36,248 nucleotides of DNA from Nitrospiraceae bacterium (GTDB taxonomy: Bacteria > Nitrospirota > Nitrospiria > Nitrospirales > UBA2166): contig PBSN01000020.1 in assembly GCA_002726235.1 (NCBI GenBank), positions 1 through 36,248 on the forward strand, written 5' to 3'. Positions 26,450-35,067 of the stretch are shown piece after piece; the first letter of the stretch is position 1, and each line of letters starts with the position of its first letter. The notes under the pieces are model-generated. The model was not told where the DNA came from. It made no database searches and saw only the letters and a list, made by a program, of their open reading frames with translations. The position numbers and the translations under genes were made by a program.

Positions 26450-27188
26450 CTCCTTTTTATGTGTTTCGAGTACCCGCTTGGATTACTCCTCTTTTTCCTC
26501 ATGACAGTGTGTTGTGGTGCCAGACTCTTCTCCTATGCCCATATGCGCTTTAGGTTTGTACCCCTTTTAGTCCTGAGCCGGATATTGAGGCAACCTGAGT
26601 CGTTACCATATAGTGAGGTTTTCACAACAGAATATGATGTCGCTTTCAGGGAAGAGTGCCTTTTGCCAAGAAAGAATAGATTATGGCAGAAAAAGAATTG
26701 CAATCCAAGCCGGGGATATAACGATAAATGATGGTTCAAATGGAGGGGGGGCAAAGAGCGAAGCAGGCGCATCCCATAAGCATTTTGGTCATAAGGAGAG
26801 GCCAATCGTATCCCGTGAGTTGCGGCTCCTTGGTCACATCGTCCCACGTTCTTTTGTCGCGCCTTGTTCTAGCTTCACATTGGGGCTTCCAATAGTAATT
26901 GTTGTGTTCGTGATGGGTTCTAGGGAACTCGTTTTATCAGCGGTTGCTTAGCCTGACCTTATGGCCGCTTCGTTCCGACAATGTTTGATGTGCCATGATG
27001 CCAAAATTTACCGGATTATTCAGAAGCTATTGCTAGAGGCCCAGGCGGTTTGAATGCCTCCACGAAGTGCCTAACTAGACCAGTGACTTGCATCTCTTCA
27101 AGTGGACAAGGACAGCAACGTTATGGTAGAAAAACGGATGCTCATCAGGCATCTTACGGAACATCCACAGGCTCGCTGAAGGAGTAGG
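26450..27188. other. Intergenic region between divergent recA and zinc-ribbon genes
   Basis: About 740 bases with no gene I can support. Small open frames exist (such as 26613-26951 plus strand, ending in a hydrophobic GLPIVIVVFVMG stretch), but they lack start context and family resemblance. A run of seven G lies near 26742-26748. The recA and zinc-ribbon promoters must be here, but no convincing box pair was found. Confidence 0.6.
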
Positions 27189-27944
27189 ATGGCCGTAATA
27201 CTGAGTAGCGGCGTAAGCATTAAAGAGCAAATCGCGTTGCTTGTTGAGCTCCAAGAGGTTGACATGGCTATCTCGGGTCTCCATGAACAGAAGACCCACC
27301 TTCCAAAAATTCCTGATTCTATCAGGCAGTTGCTTCAGCAGGCAAAACAAGGAATGATCGAGGCTGCGAATCTTCAGGAGGAGGTTCAGTCATCTTGGAA
27401 GAGCCTTGAAAGCGACCTTGAAGAGCAGGAGAAGAGCATTCAAAAATCTAAGGGCCGACTGAGCGAGTTAAAAACCAACAAGGAATACCAAGCTCATCTC
27501 TTTGAAATAGACTTGGCGGGGAAAAAACGAAGCCAAGTCGAGGAACGACTCCTCCTCATCATGGATCGCGCTGAAGCGGTTGATCAGCAGGTTTTGAAAG
27601 CAAAAGAAGAGATAGGACGGCAGGAGGCCGCACTCGAAGCGTCATTGATCAAGATTGAAGTGGATGAGGCTGACATTGACCGGGATTTAGAAGTGCTTTT
27701 GCACTCGCAGAAACAGCTTATCCCACAATTAGACGAGGCATTGCTCAAGCAATATGAACAGGTGCGCTCGTCACACTCGGGTCGTCCCATGGTTTCCGTT
27801 CACGGGGGTGCCTGCTCAGGCTGTCAACTCCAAGTTCCTCCGCAATTGGTTGCGGAGGTCAGACGCGGGGAGGCATTGCATGTATGTTCTCACTGCCAGC
27901 GGTTCTTGTTTTGGCCGCGAGAGCAAGAGCCTGACGCGAAATAG
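27189..27944 (+). CDS. Coiled-coil protein with C4-type zinc ribbon
   Basis: The 251-residue protein has a long coiled-coil hairpin (about 10-185) and a C-terminal zinc ribbon with CSGC (about 210-213) and CSHC (about 233-236). It belongs to the bacterial C4 zinc-ribbon family (zf-RING_7 type, CT398-like). Function is not settled, and nucleic-acid or protein-scaffold roles have been suggested. GGAG four bases before ATG supports the start. It lies directly upstream of the RNase P RNA gene, an arrangement I recall from other bacteria, possibly implying shared transcription. Confidence 0.82.
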   Translation: MAVILSSGVSIKEQIALLVELQEVDMAISGLHEQKTHLPKIPDSIRQLLQQAKQGMIEAANLQEEVQSSWKSLESDLEEQEKSIQKSKGRLSELKTNKEYQAHLFEIDLAGKKRSQVEERLLLIMDRAEAVDQQVLKAKEEIGRQEAALEASLIKIEVDEADIDRDLEVLLHSQKQLIPQLDEALLKQYEQVRSSHSGRPMVSVHGGACSGCQLQVPPQLVAEVRRGEALHVCSHCQRFLFWPREQEPDAK

Positions 27945-28055
27945 CATGAACATATTAGCCAAGGCAATTGTGGAGTAGGCCTAGGGGAGAAGCGCGCTTG
28001 GACTCGGAGCATGGGACTGACGTCGGCGAAGTCTACAATTGGCCATGCTATTTCG
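27937..28055. repeat. Long-loop inverted repeat at the zinc-ribbon gene end
   Basis: CGAAATAGCATG (27937-27948, including the TAG stop) is exactly complementary to CATGCTATTTCG (28044-28055). A second arm CAATTGT (27965-27971) pairs with ACAATTG (28035-28041). The arms enclose about 63 bases. The structure could be a processing or termination hairpin, or the trace of a small inserted element. It lies about 120 bases before rnpB. Confidence 0.5.
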
Positions 28056-28177
28056 TGACGAGTCCTTGCAGATGTGCTAGATGGAAAGACGGGCATAATC
28101 CAGCAGGGGAGACGTAACCCTGATAGCTGGCAAGTGACAACGCCATGCCAGCGGGATTAGCGGGTATTACGAGATAT

Positions 28178-28574
28178 GGTGAGGAGGCTGGACGGTTGCG
28201 CTTCATGGTTTATCATGGAGGGAGGAAAGTCCGGACTCCACGGGCAGGGGTGCTGGGTAACGCCCAGGCGGAGCGATCCGACACCTGCGCCACAGAGAAC
28301 ATACCGCCGATGGGTGGGAAAAGCATTTCCCATCACAGGTAAGGGTGAAATGGCGAGGTAAGAGCTCACCGCGTTTGTGGTAACACAAACGGCACGGCAA
28401 GCGTCACCCGGAGCAAGACCAAATAGGAGGGAAGCTTGGATAAGAGGCTGGCCCAGCCATTCCCTCGGGTAGGTCGCTAGAGACCCGAAGCAATTCGGGT
28501 TCAAGAGAAATGGCCGTCACTGTCCTGAGGTAGACTCACGACGGAACAGAATCCGGCTTATAGGCCTCCTCACC
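28178..28574 (+). ncRNA. rnpB: RNase P RNA (bacterial type A)
   Basis: Catalytic RNA that removes 5' leaders from pre-tRNA. The ends form helix P1: GGTGAGGAGGC (28178-28188) with GCCTCCTCACC (28564-28574). The conserved 5' block GAGGAAAGTCCGGACTCC begins near 28222. The matching 3' core ACAGAATCCGGCTTAT begins near 28545. The near-400-nucleotide length suits type A. No clear promoter or terminator was found; the zinc-ribbon gene ends about 230 bases upstream. Confidence 0.96.
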
Positions 28575-28685
28575 TAATTCTTTAGTCTCATGCCGGGAAA
28601 TGTTTTACGAAGCCCAGTTTTAATCACAACATTGCGGTGAGGAGGAGGAGCAACGGAAAAGGAACCCGTTGCTGACAATGAGAGA

Positions 28686-29633
28686 ATGACTGCTTTAAAA
28701 CAGATATATCTTGCTGGCCCCCGAGGGTTTTGTGCGGGAGTAGACCGAGCTATCTCGATTGTAGAACGAGCTCTCACTGTGTACGGTGCCCCAGTATACG
28801 TGCGCCACGAAATTGTACACAGCCGGTATGCTGTTGAGTCGCTACGAGCCAAGGGTGCTGTTTTTGTGGAAAACCTCACCGATGTCCCTGATGGAATTCC
28901 TGTGGTGTTTAGTGCACACGGGGTTTCGAAGGCGGTCTGGGAAGAGGCTGGGCAGCGAAATCTCCAAGTCATCGATGCTACCTGTCCACTCGTGATTAAA
29001 GTCCATCGAGAAGTGAATCGGGACTATTGCGAAGGGTATGAACTAATCCTCATTGGACATGCCGGCCATCCTGAGGTGATCGGAACGCTCGGGCAGACTC
29101 CCGACCGATTTCATCTGGTCAGTTCAGTTGAGGATGTCCCCAAACTCGATATTAGTCCTACCGCTAAACTCTCCTATGTTACACAGACCACACTGAGCAT
29201 GGATGAATGCCGTGATATTGTGAGTGCTTTATACGTGCGGTTTCCTACCATCAAGGGTCCACAGCAAGAAGATATCTGTTACGCTACGCAGAACCGCCAG
29301 AATGCGATCAAATACATGGCAGAATTTGTTGAGGTCATTCTCGTTTTGGGATCCCCTAATAGTTCAAACTCTAATCGTCTTCGCGAACTTGGTGAGCGGC
29401 GCGGCATTTCATCGTACCTCATTGACTCTTGGAGTGACATTAATTCAGAATGGCTGGCTGGAGGCGTAGAGACGGTTGGGATTACAGCTGGGGCTTCGGC
29501 GCCAGAGTTCTTGGTTAAGGAAGTTATATCCCATTTACAAACCCTTGGCCCTGCGACCGTAAAAGAGATTAATGTGGTTGAAGAGGATGTGGTGTTCAGC
29601 CTTCCGCCGGAGTTGGTGGCCACCGTTCCGTAA
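28686..29633 (+). CDS. ispH: 4-hydroxy-3-methylbut-2-enyl diphosphate reductase
   Basis: Last enzyme of the MEP isoprenoid pathway, an Fe-S protein reducing HMBPP to IPP and DMAPP. The 315-residue length is normal. Cluster-binding cysteines are C16 (RGFCAG), C100 (DATCP) and C198 (DICYATQ). Histidines in RHEIVHS and SAHGVS line the substrate site, and SSNSNRL and SAPEF bind the diphosphate. A GAGAG element lies just before the ATG. It is a single gene downstream of rnpB. Confidence 0.96.
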   Translation: MTALKQIYLAGPRGFCAGVDRAISIVERALTVYGAPVYVRHEIVHSRYAVESLRAKGAVFVENLTDVPDGIPVVFSAHGVSKAVWEEAGQRNLQVIDATCPLVIKVHREVNRDYCEGYELILIGHAGHPEVIGTLGQTPDRFHLVSSVEDVPKLDISPTAKLSYVTQTTLSMDECRDIVSALYVRFPTIKGPQQEDICYATQNRQNAIKYMAEFVEVILVLGSPNSSNSNRLRELGERRGISSYLIDSWSDINSEWLAGGVETVGITAGASAPEFLVKEVISHLQTLGPATVKEINVVEEDVVFSLPPELVATVP

Positions 29634-29687
29634 GACCTTGTCATACCCCTCATTACGCTTTGGCGGGGCTATGTAGCTATCCGTGGG

Positions 29688-29996
29688 TTAGTGGTCGACC
29701 CATGGTTCTTTCTCCGCGAGATACCACTTTCCGCGAAAGTTTAGGCGAGTTCTCATGTTCGCAAACCCAAATTCACGCAATTGATGTACCAAATCCGAAA
29801 TCGCAGCCACGACGGTTGCATGCGGATCACTCTGTACTCTTAGGTCTTCGTATATGGTTGAGGCCACATAGCGTTTGGCGATTCGAGCAATGACGACGGT
29901 TCGATTGAACGACCGTGTACTTGGATCGTTTCCTTCGAGTTGGTGCTTCTCTAGCACGCCGTCTTTTTGGAGATGAAGTAGGCTAGGCATGCTCAT
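29688..29996 (-). CDS. Small hypothetical protein, conserved-looking
   Basis: The 102-residue protein from ATG 29996 is selected because AGAGGAGG sits 11 bases upstream. It shows KDGVLEKHQLEGND, then a central RTVVIARIAKRYVASTIYEDL, a helix DPHATVVAAISDLVHQLREFGF and a basic tail RTRLNFRGKWYLAEKEPW. There is no signal peptide, membrane span or known catalytic motif. The regular alternation and strong ribosome site argue for a real gene. I do not recognise the family. It lies antisense between ispH and tatA. Confidence 0.6.
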   Translation of the reverse strand: MSMPSLLHLQKDGVLEKHQLEGNDPSTRSFNRTVVIARIAKRYVASTIYEDLRVQSDPHATVVAAISDLVHQLREFGFANMRTRLNFRGKWYLAEKEPWVDH

Positions 29997-30109
29997 AGAA
30001 CTATGTTCCTCCTCTACGGGTTGTACTGATAACGGAATAAAAGTGCAACAGGGTTTCAGGCGGAAAACCAAAGACGACGTTGTACAATTGAACCGCCGTT
30101 AAGTCATGA

Positions 30110-30140
30110 TTGTCGCTGTGTTTGAGCAAGCCTGTATAAT
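30110..30140 (+). promoter_or_regulatory. Candidate promoter for tatA
   Basis: A perfect TATAAT (30135-30140) about 30 bases before the tatA ATG, with a weak TTGTCG (30110-30115) 19 bases upstream. Confidence 0.4.
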
Positions 30141-30170
30141 AACAAAGAATAAGGTGGGGGGCTATTGACG

Positions 30171-30479
30171 ATGTTTGGGACGATGGGATTTACAGAACTC
30201 ATCCTGATCCTTGTGGTTGTATTAATCATATTTGGAGCAGGGAAACTTCCACAGTTGGGTGAAGGCGTTGGGCGTGCGCTTAGGGGGTTCAAGAAGGAAG
30301 TCCAGTCGGATAGTCCTCCTCCCACTCCGGTGGCGGGTCATTCGGGAGATACGTCTGGGAGTATGGAAGCTGGCGATACGGACAAAGCTGATGAGGATCC
30401 CGAAGTTATTCGAGCGCGTATAGCCGAACGCCAACGGCGTGTACGCGAGCGTCAAACGGACTCTGGTCGCATGGACTAA
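30171..30479 (+). CDS. tatA: Twin-arginine translocase subunit TatA/TatE
   Basis: Pore-forming subunit of the Tat system that exports folded proteins. From ATG 30171 (102 residues) it has [21 protein letters not shown], the single N-terminal membrane helix, then the [22 protein letters not shown] amphipathic helix with the FGxxKLP-type hinge, and a charged acidic/basic tail. GGTGGGG precedes the ATG; the TTG at 30165 lies between them and is less likely. No tatC or tatB adjoins. The Tat-leader sulfite oxidase in this window is a likely client. Confidence 0.92.
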   Translation: MFGTMGFTELILILVVVLIIFGAGKLPQLGEGVGRALRGFKKEVQSDSPPPTPVAGHSGDTSGSMEAGDTDKADEDPEVIRARIAERQRRVRERQTDSGRMD

Positions 30480-30618
30480 CACAGGGCATGACGAATGCTG
30501 TTGTGGCCAGGCTGTCGAGGGATGATTGTCGTTTAGCCGAATGTTAAAATAGCTCTCCGTTTGGGTGCATCGTGCGTTTTTTAACATCCTGCCCAGACAA
30601 TTCCCGCATAGGAAGCTA

Positions 30619-32127
30619 ATGACCTTACATGAAACAATTCTCAATCTGATTTGTGCTGTGGAGGCCGAATTGTCGCGCCAAGATGCCCCGAATGGCGCTG
30701 GAGAGATTCTCATCACACATCGCCGTCTAGTTGCCTCATCCAACACGATGTGGGTCTATTCCTGCGGTTGGGATCATACAATCCCGATGACCGAGGAGGT
30801 GCCTGTAAAGGTCAGAGTGAAAGGATCTCAGGCGCTAACCGAGGGCCGAGTTGTCGGATTTGATAATTGTACGCTCTGGCTTGGCGTTCGAAAAAACTTG
30901 GGAGCTGTAGTGCGGCCAGCGTATGTTCAGCCAGACGTGAGCAGCATCTTCCAGTCTCTGACCAGACGGCTTCACGACATAGAGCGCAACCTTATGTCAA
31001 TGGTTAAATACCCATTTGGTCAACTGTTTTCCGATGACTTGAGTCTCGTTAACGACGAGACTGATTCGAGTGTGCAGATTATCGATCTGCCACATTCAGA
31101 TGCTCGCCGAGAGCGAGTGACGGAGATTGTATTGGAGGGATTGCGTGAAGGGAAACGGATCCTATTGACATCGGCGCACAATCGTAATCTTGATGAAAAC
31201 CTCATTGCTATCGTTCGCGTAATGAGGATGGAAGGCCTCTCATATTCTACGCTTGTCACTCGTTATCCCGCGCTTGTCCTTGAGGGAAAGGGAACAACTG
31301 ATCTTCGCGAACTCGCCTTTGAACAACAACTTCGAGCTAATGTCGGCAGAGTCCAAGCTGAGCAAAATATCCTTCGATCCGCCTTCCATCGGTATCAGAA
31401 GCTGGCTCCAATCGTAGCGTTAGCGCAAGAGAAAATACGAGATTTGGAAGAAGTTGAGGCGCTCGAAGATCGCTTGTTGCGTGCAATTGATAAGCTTGAA
31501 TGCAAAGATACTGATCTTAGGATTAACGTTGAAACTTATGCCGATACTCCACTGTGGCAACGCCTTTCTATGCAGGTCGGCGGCAAAAACCCGCCCACCA
31601 TGCATAAGATGCGCTCGTGGTGTGCTGAGCAACTTGAAGAGTTACGGCAGGAATTGCTTGCGCTGTATCCACGCCTCTCAAAGGCGCGGCAGGAGGCGTA
31701 CCTCGCTCCCGAAATTTGGGAGGAGTACGAGCGATCCAAGGAGACAGTCGAGGCAAGGGGGGGGATTGAGAACGTTCGTTCTCTTATTGCTGTAGATCAA
31801 GGAGAGTTGGGCCACGTCTTTGAGGGGCGGGGCCTCGTCGCAGCAACGGCAGGGTGCGTCGCGTCTCATGATCTGTTCAATGGCCTGTCATTTGATACCG
31901 TCATTGTTGATGGCATTGATGCTGTTCCGCTACCCCTGCTTATTCCAGCAACTTGTCTAGCTCGGAAGAAAATTGTGTTGGTAGGAGCCCAATCTGACTC
32001 GCAGGTAGCGACAGTGATGGATGGTAGCGCTGAGCGCTTGCGAGTACGCATCGCATGCCTGCGTACTTCCATTCTTGAAACCTGTCGCGCACAGGCCGTA
32101 GCCGCATCACGGGCCTCACATGCCTAA
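30619..32127 (+). CDS. SF1 (Upf1/Dna2-like) helicase-domain stub, motifs degenerate
   Basis: The 502-residue protein, start fixed by AGGAAG before ATG 30619, follows the layout of an SF1B Upf1-like helicase first RecA domain. It has a beta-rich N-terminal domain (about 30-100), the motif I region (about 153-164), motif Ia GKRILLTSAHNRNLDENL (178-195), a long coiled-coil insert (about 230-390), motif II (428-435) and motif III (453-462). Key residues are gone. Where GPPGTGKT is expected it reads DLPHSDAR. The DEAx box reads VIVDGIDA. GDxxQLPP reads GAQSDSQV. The second RecA domain with motifs IV-VI is absent. Thus no ATPase or unwinding is expected. The TAA overlaps the ftsK start by eight bases, which suggests coupled translation. 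Homology is by pattern only. Confidence 0.65.
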   Translation: MTLHETILNLICAVEAELSRQDAPNGAGEILITHRRLVASSNTMWVYSCGWDHTIPMTEEVPVKVRVKGSQALTEGRVVGFDNCTLWLGVRKNLGAVVRPAYVQPDVSSIFQSLTRRLHDIERNLMSMVKYPFGQLFSDDLSLVNDETDSSVQIIDLPHSDARRERVTEIVLEGLREGKRILLTSAHNRNLDENLIAIVRVMRMEGLSYSTLVTRYPALVLEGKGTTDLRELAFEQQLRANVGRVQAEQNILRSAFHRYQKLAPIVALAQEKIRDLEEVEALEDRLLRAIDKLECKDTDLRINVETYADTPLWQRLSMQVGGKNPPTMHKMRSWCAEQLEELRQELLALYPRLSKARQEAYLAPEIWEEYERSKETVEARGGIENVRSLIAVDQGELGHVFEGRGLVAATAGCVASHDLFNGLSFDTVIVDGIDAVPLPLLIPATCLARKKIVLVGAQSDSQVATVMDGSAERLRVRIACLRTSILETCRAQAVAASRASHA

Positions 32128-34345
32128 GGTCTCTCAGCAGCTAGCTTCGGATGCCACTGGGCAATTCCGTGAAATACTAGGCATCGCCCTTGCGACAGTT
32201 TCGCTGTTGCTTCTTTTTGGGCTGCTGTCCTATATGCCGGATGATCCTCATGTCTTTCACCCTAACCCAGAAAAAGAAATACCGGGGAATTGGATTGGGA
32301 CATTCGGAGCATTGCTTTCAGATGGGCTTTTTCGATTATTGGGGACCGCGGCATACATTGTTCCATTCGGTTTAGCGATGTGGGCGTGGCGGTGCTTTGC
32401 TGCACAAGGAACCCGAGTGGCTATATTGGCTGTGGTGGGCTGGATTGGCATGGTGACGTTCGGGGGAACTCTTTTCTCGATTGGGCTTCGCGGGATCCCA
32501 ACCATTCAGGGTGGTGTTATACACATCGTGATGGAGGTAGATGCTGGTGGAATGGTGGGAAACTTCATCGCAGATTTTCTGAACGCCTATTTCGCGTCGT
32601 TTGGCAGATCGATTATCGTTATCTCCGGCCTTCTCCTCTCAGTCCTCGCGGCGCTGCCAATTTCGCTTGGATCAATAAGCCGCAATACTACGGCTGGTTT
32701 GCAATGGATAGCACGCACGCTAACACGCCGAGAGGAGGCCATCATTGCGGATGGCAAACCTGCTACTGGTGCTTTAGAGCCAATGGAGCCCGCTCCTCTT
32801 GCTTCCATGCCAGTGCCTATTCCTTCCCCAGAGCTGTCGATGGGGGCTATGAGCTTGGGTGCACCTCCAGTGTCTGATGAGCGACTGCCTTTCGCTGTTT
32901 ACCAGGGTAACGGAAAAGAATTTTCCCTTCCCGATCCCAACGCACTTCTCACTGTCCCACGGGTGAGGCCTATTCACAACCGAGATGAGCAAAGTGGCGA
33001 GCGATCTCGGCTATTGGTGCAAGCATTCAAAAATTTTGGCGTGGTTGGGACTGTTACCGCAATTCATCCAGGGCCTGTCGTGACAATGTATGAGTTCGAG
33101 CCGGCCCCTGGGATCAAAGTCAGTCGAATTGTGAGTTTATCTAACGATCTCGCACTTGCCATGAAGGCCGAAACCGTTCGTATTGTGGCGCCTATTCCTG
33201 GAAAGGCGGTTGTCGGAATCGAAATTCCGTCTGTCGTTCGAGAAGATGTTCATTTGAAAGACCTCTTGATGTGTGACACCTATCAGAAGGCGTCGTGGAA
33301 ACTCAAGGTCGTCCTTGGAAAGGACATCTTTGGTATGCCAGTGGTTGTTGACCTACAGGCGATGCCTCATTTACTGATGGCTGGAGCCACGGGTGCTGGA
33401 AAGAGCGTTGGACTGAACACCATGATTACTAGCCTGCTTTTTGCGGCCACTCCCTACGAGTTGCAGTTTCTCATGGTGGACCCAAAAATGCTGGAATTGC
33501 AAGGGTATAACGGGATTCCACATCTGCTTAGGCCGGTGATCACCAATGCCAAGGTCGCAGCTAAAGAACTCTTATGGGCCGTACGGGAGATGGAGCGTCG
33601 GTATCAATTGATGGCAGACGCTGGAGCTCGAAACATCAATCATTATAATTACGTGATATCAAATAGCGGAGAAGAGATACCGGAAATTCTCCCGTATATC
33701 GTGATCATTGTTGACGAGCTTGCTGATCTCATGATGGTCTCATCTCGAGAAGTCGAAGAATCTATTACTCGATTGGCCCAGATGGCTCGCGCATCTGGGA
33801 TGCATCTTATTCTTGCCACACAACGTCCATCAGTCGATGTCCTCACCGGCCTTATTAAGGCCAACTTTCCGTCACGCCTTGCATACAAAGTTTCGTCCAA
33901 AACTGATTCCAGAACCATCCTCGACGCTAACGGAGCCGAGATGCTTCTTGGGAGGGGCGATATGTTATTTTTGCCGGCAGGAGGGAGAATGATACGGGTA
34001 CATGGGCCGTATGCCTCAGAAGAAGATCTCCAAAACGTAGTTGATTTTCTCCGAGATCAAGGCCCATCACCCATTGTGCAAACATCCTTCCCAACAGAGA
34101 ACCAGGCGCAGGATGCTGAAAGTGGAAGTGGGGACGAATTGTATGAGAGGGCAAAGTGTCTCGTCATGGAAACCGGACAAGCCTCAGCTTCGCTGATCCA
34201 ACGGCGGTTGCGTGTTGGATATCCTCGGGCTGCTAGACTGGTCGAAATTATGCAGGAGGAAGGCATTGTCAGTCCTCCACTTCGAGATGGTCGTCGGGAG
34301 GTTGTCTTGCGACGGTCGGCTGATTCTGATCTGCAAGTGGGCTAG
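32120..34345 (+). CDS. ftsK: DNA translocase FtsK/SpoIIIE
   Basis: Septum-anchored DNA pump that clears chromosome termini at division. The 741 residues comprise four predicted membrane helices (about 18-38, 62-93, 100-124, 163-185), a proline-rich linker (about 210-280) and the motor with Walker A GATGAGKS (422-429) and Walker B YIVIIVDELADL (526-537). RLAQMARASGMHLILATQRPS marks the beta domain. The gamma winged helix (about 672-730, ASASLIQRRLRVGYPRAARL) would read KOPS-like sites. It overlaps the helicase-like stub by eight bases and is followed three bases later by lolA. Confidence 0.96.
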   Translation: MPKVSQQLASDATGQFREILGIALATVSLLLLFGLLSYMPDDPHVFHPNPEKEIPGNWIGTFGALLSDGLFRLLGTAAYIVPFGLAMWAWRCFAAQGTRVAILAVVGWIGMVTFGGTLFSIGLRGIPTIQGGVIHIVMEVDAGGMVGNFIADFLNAYFASFGRSIIVISGLLLSVLAALPISLGSISRNTTAGLQWIARTLTRREEAIIADGKPATGALEPMEPAPLASMPVPIPSPELSMGAMSLGAPPVSDERLPFAVYQGNGKEFSLPDPNALLTVPRVRPIHNRDEQSGERSRLLVQAFKNFGVVGTVTAIHPGPVVTMYEFEPAPGIKVSRIVSLSNDLALAMKAETVRIVAPIPGKAVVGIEIPSVVREDVHLKDLLMCDTYQKASWKLKVVLGKDIFGMPVVVDLQAMPHLLMAGATGAGKSVGLNTMITSLLFAATPYELQFLMVDPKMLELQGYNGIPHLLRPVITNAKVAAKELLWAVREMERRYQLMADAGARNINHYNYVISNSGEEIPEILPYIVIIVDELADLMMVSSREVEESITRLAQMARASGMHLILATQRPSVDVLTGLIKANFPSRLAYKVSSKTDSRTILDANGAEMLLGRGDMLFLPAGGRMIRVHGPYASEEDLQNVVDFLRDQGPSPIVQTSFPTENQAQDAESGSGDELYERAKCLVMETGQASASLIQRRLRVGYPRAARLVEIMQEEGIVSPPLRDGRREVVLRRSADSDLQVG

Positions 34346-34348
34346 TTA

Positions 34349-35056
34349 ATGCTGGTAGCCGCAACACTCCATGGCATCCGCATCTTGTGTTTCACCATTT
34401 TCGTTGCTTTGATGGCGGGGTTCGGGCTACACCTTTCTTTTGCAGCAGAATCCCCCAGTACCGCTGAAGATCTCGCAGACAAAATTCAATCACGATATGA
34501 ACAAACTTCAGATTTCAGCGCAGACTTTGCCCAAACCTTACTGATTGAAGGTTTTCAGACCCCCATGCAGTCATCTGGACGAGTATTGATAAAAAAACCA
34601 GGCCGTTTGTACTGGGAGTACGGCGATCCCCAGGAAGAACACATCTATGTTGATGGGGAACGAGTCGCGTTCTATGTTCCGGCGCATAATCAAGTGATCC
34701 AGTCCACCATTTCGCAACTTGCAGAATCGCGCGCGCCACTTCATCTTCTGCAGGGGGAGATGAGGCTTCGGGAACATTTTGAGCTTGAGTTGGCCCATCG
34801 GGATGCATCCAGCAATGATGGGTTACATCTGCTAGGTCTTCGACCAAAGAAAGGTGGAAGAGTAGAGTCACGGCGGAGTATCGTGATTGGGGTTGATCCT
34901 CAGAACTACTATATTCGAACGTTGGTTATGTATGAGCCAAATGGTAACGTGACTACCATTCATTTCTCAAACGTTATAGCAAATTCAAATCTCCAAGATT
35001 CGCTTTTTCAATGTAAAATGCCAGCGGACGTGGAGATCATTCAAGATCTGCCTTGA
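34349..35056 (+). CDS. lolA: LolA-like outer-membrane lipoprotein carrier
   Basis: Periplasmic chaperone ferrying lipoproteins from LolCDE to the outer membrane. The 235 residues have a signal peptide (about 1-32, ending LSFAA). Mature LolA features follow: ADKIQSRYEQTSDFSADFAQTL, a GRVLIKKPGRLYWEY strand pair, and IRTLVMYEPNGNVTTIHFSNV near the end. Length suits LolA. It starts three bases after ftsK, an order common in bacteria. A lipoprotein gene follows 11 bases downstream. Confidence 0.9.
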   Translation: MLVAATLHGIRILCFTIFVALMAGFGLHLSFAAESPSTAEDLADKIQSRYEQTSDFSADFAQTLLIEGFQTPMQSSGRVLIKKPGRLYWEYGDPQEEHIYVDGERVAFYVPAHNQVIQSTISQLAESRAPLHLLQGEMRLREHFELELAHRDASSNDGLHLLGLRPKKGGRVESRRSIVIGVDPQNYYIRTLVMYEPNGNVTTIHFSNVIANSNLQDSLFQCKMPADVEIIQDLP

Positions 35057-35067
35057 CGGAGAAAATC

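Noticed and set aside
26450-26700. SOS/LexA box upstream of recA
   Set aside because: Neither CTGT-N8-ACAG nor GAAC-N4-GTTC type boxes stood out. The lineage's LexA site is not known to me.
26613-26951. Open frame of 112 codons with a hydrophobic tail
   Set aside because: No ribosome site, no recognisable family and unbalanced composition. A short MAEKELQSKPG stretch in another frame near 26682 looks protein-like but ends at once. Not enough for a gene or pseudogene call.
30565-30618. Longer start for the helicase-like gene
   Set aside because: AGGAAG correctly spaced before ATG 30619 is a better start, and the extra 18 residues look non-conserved.
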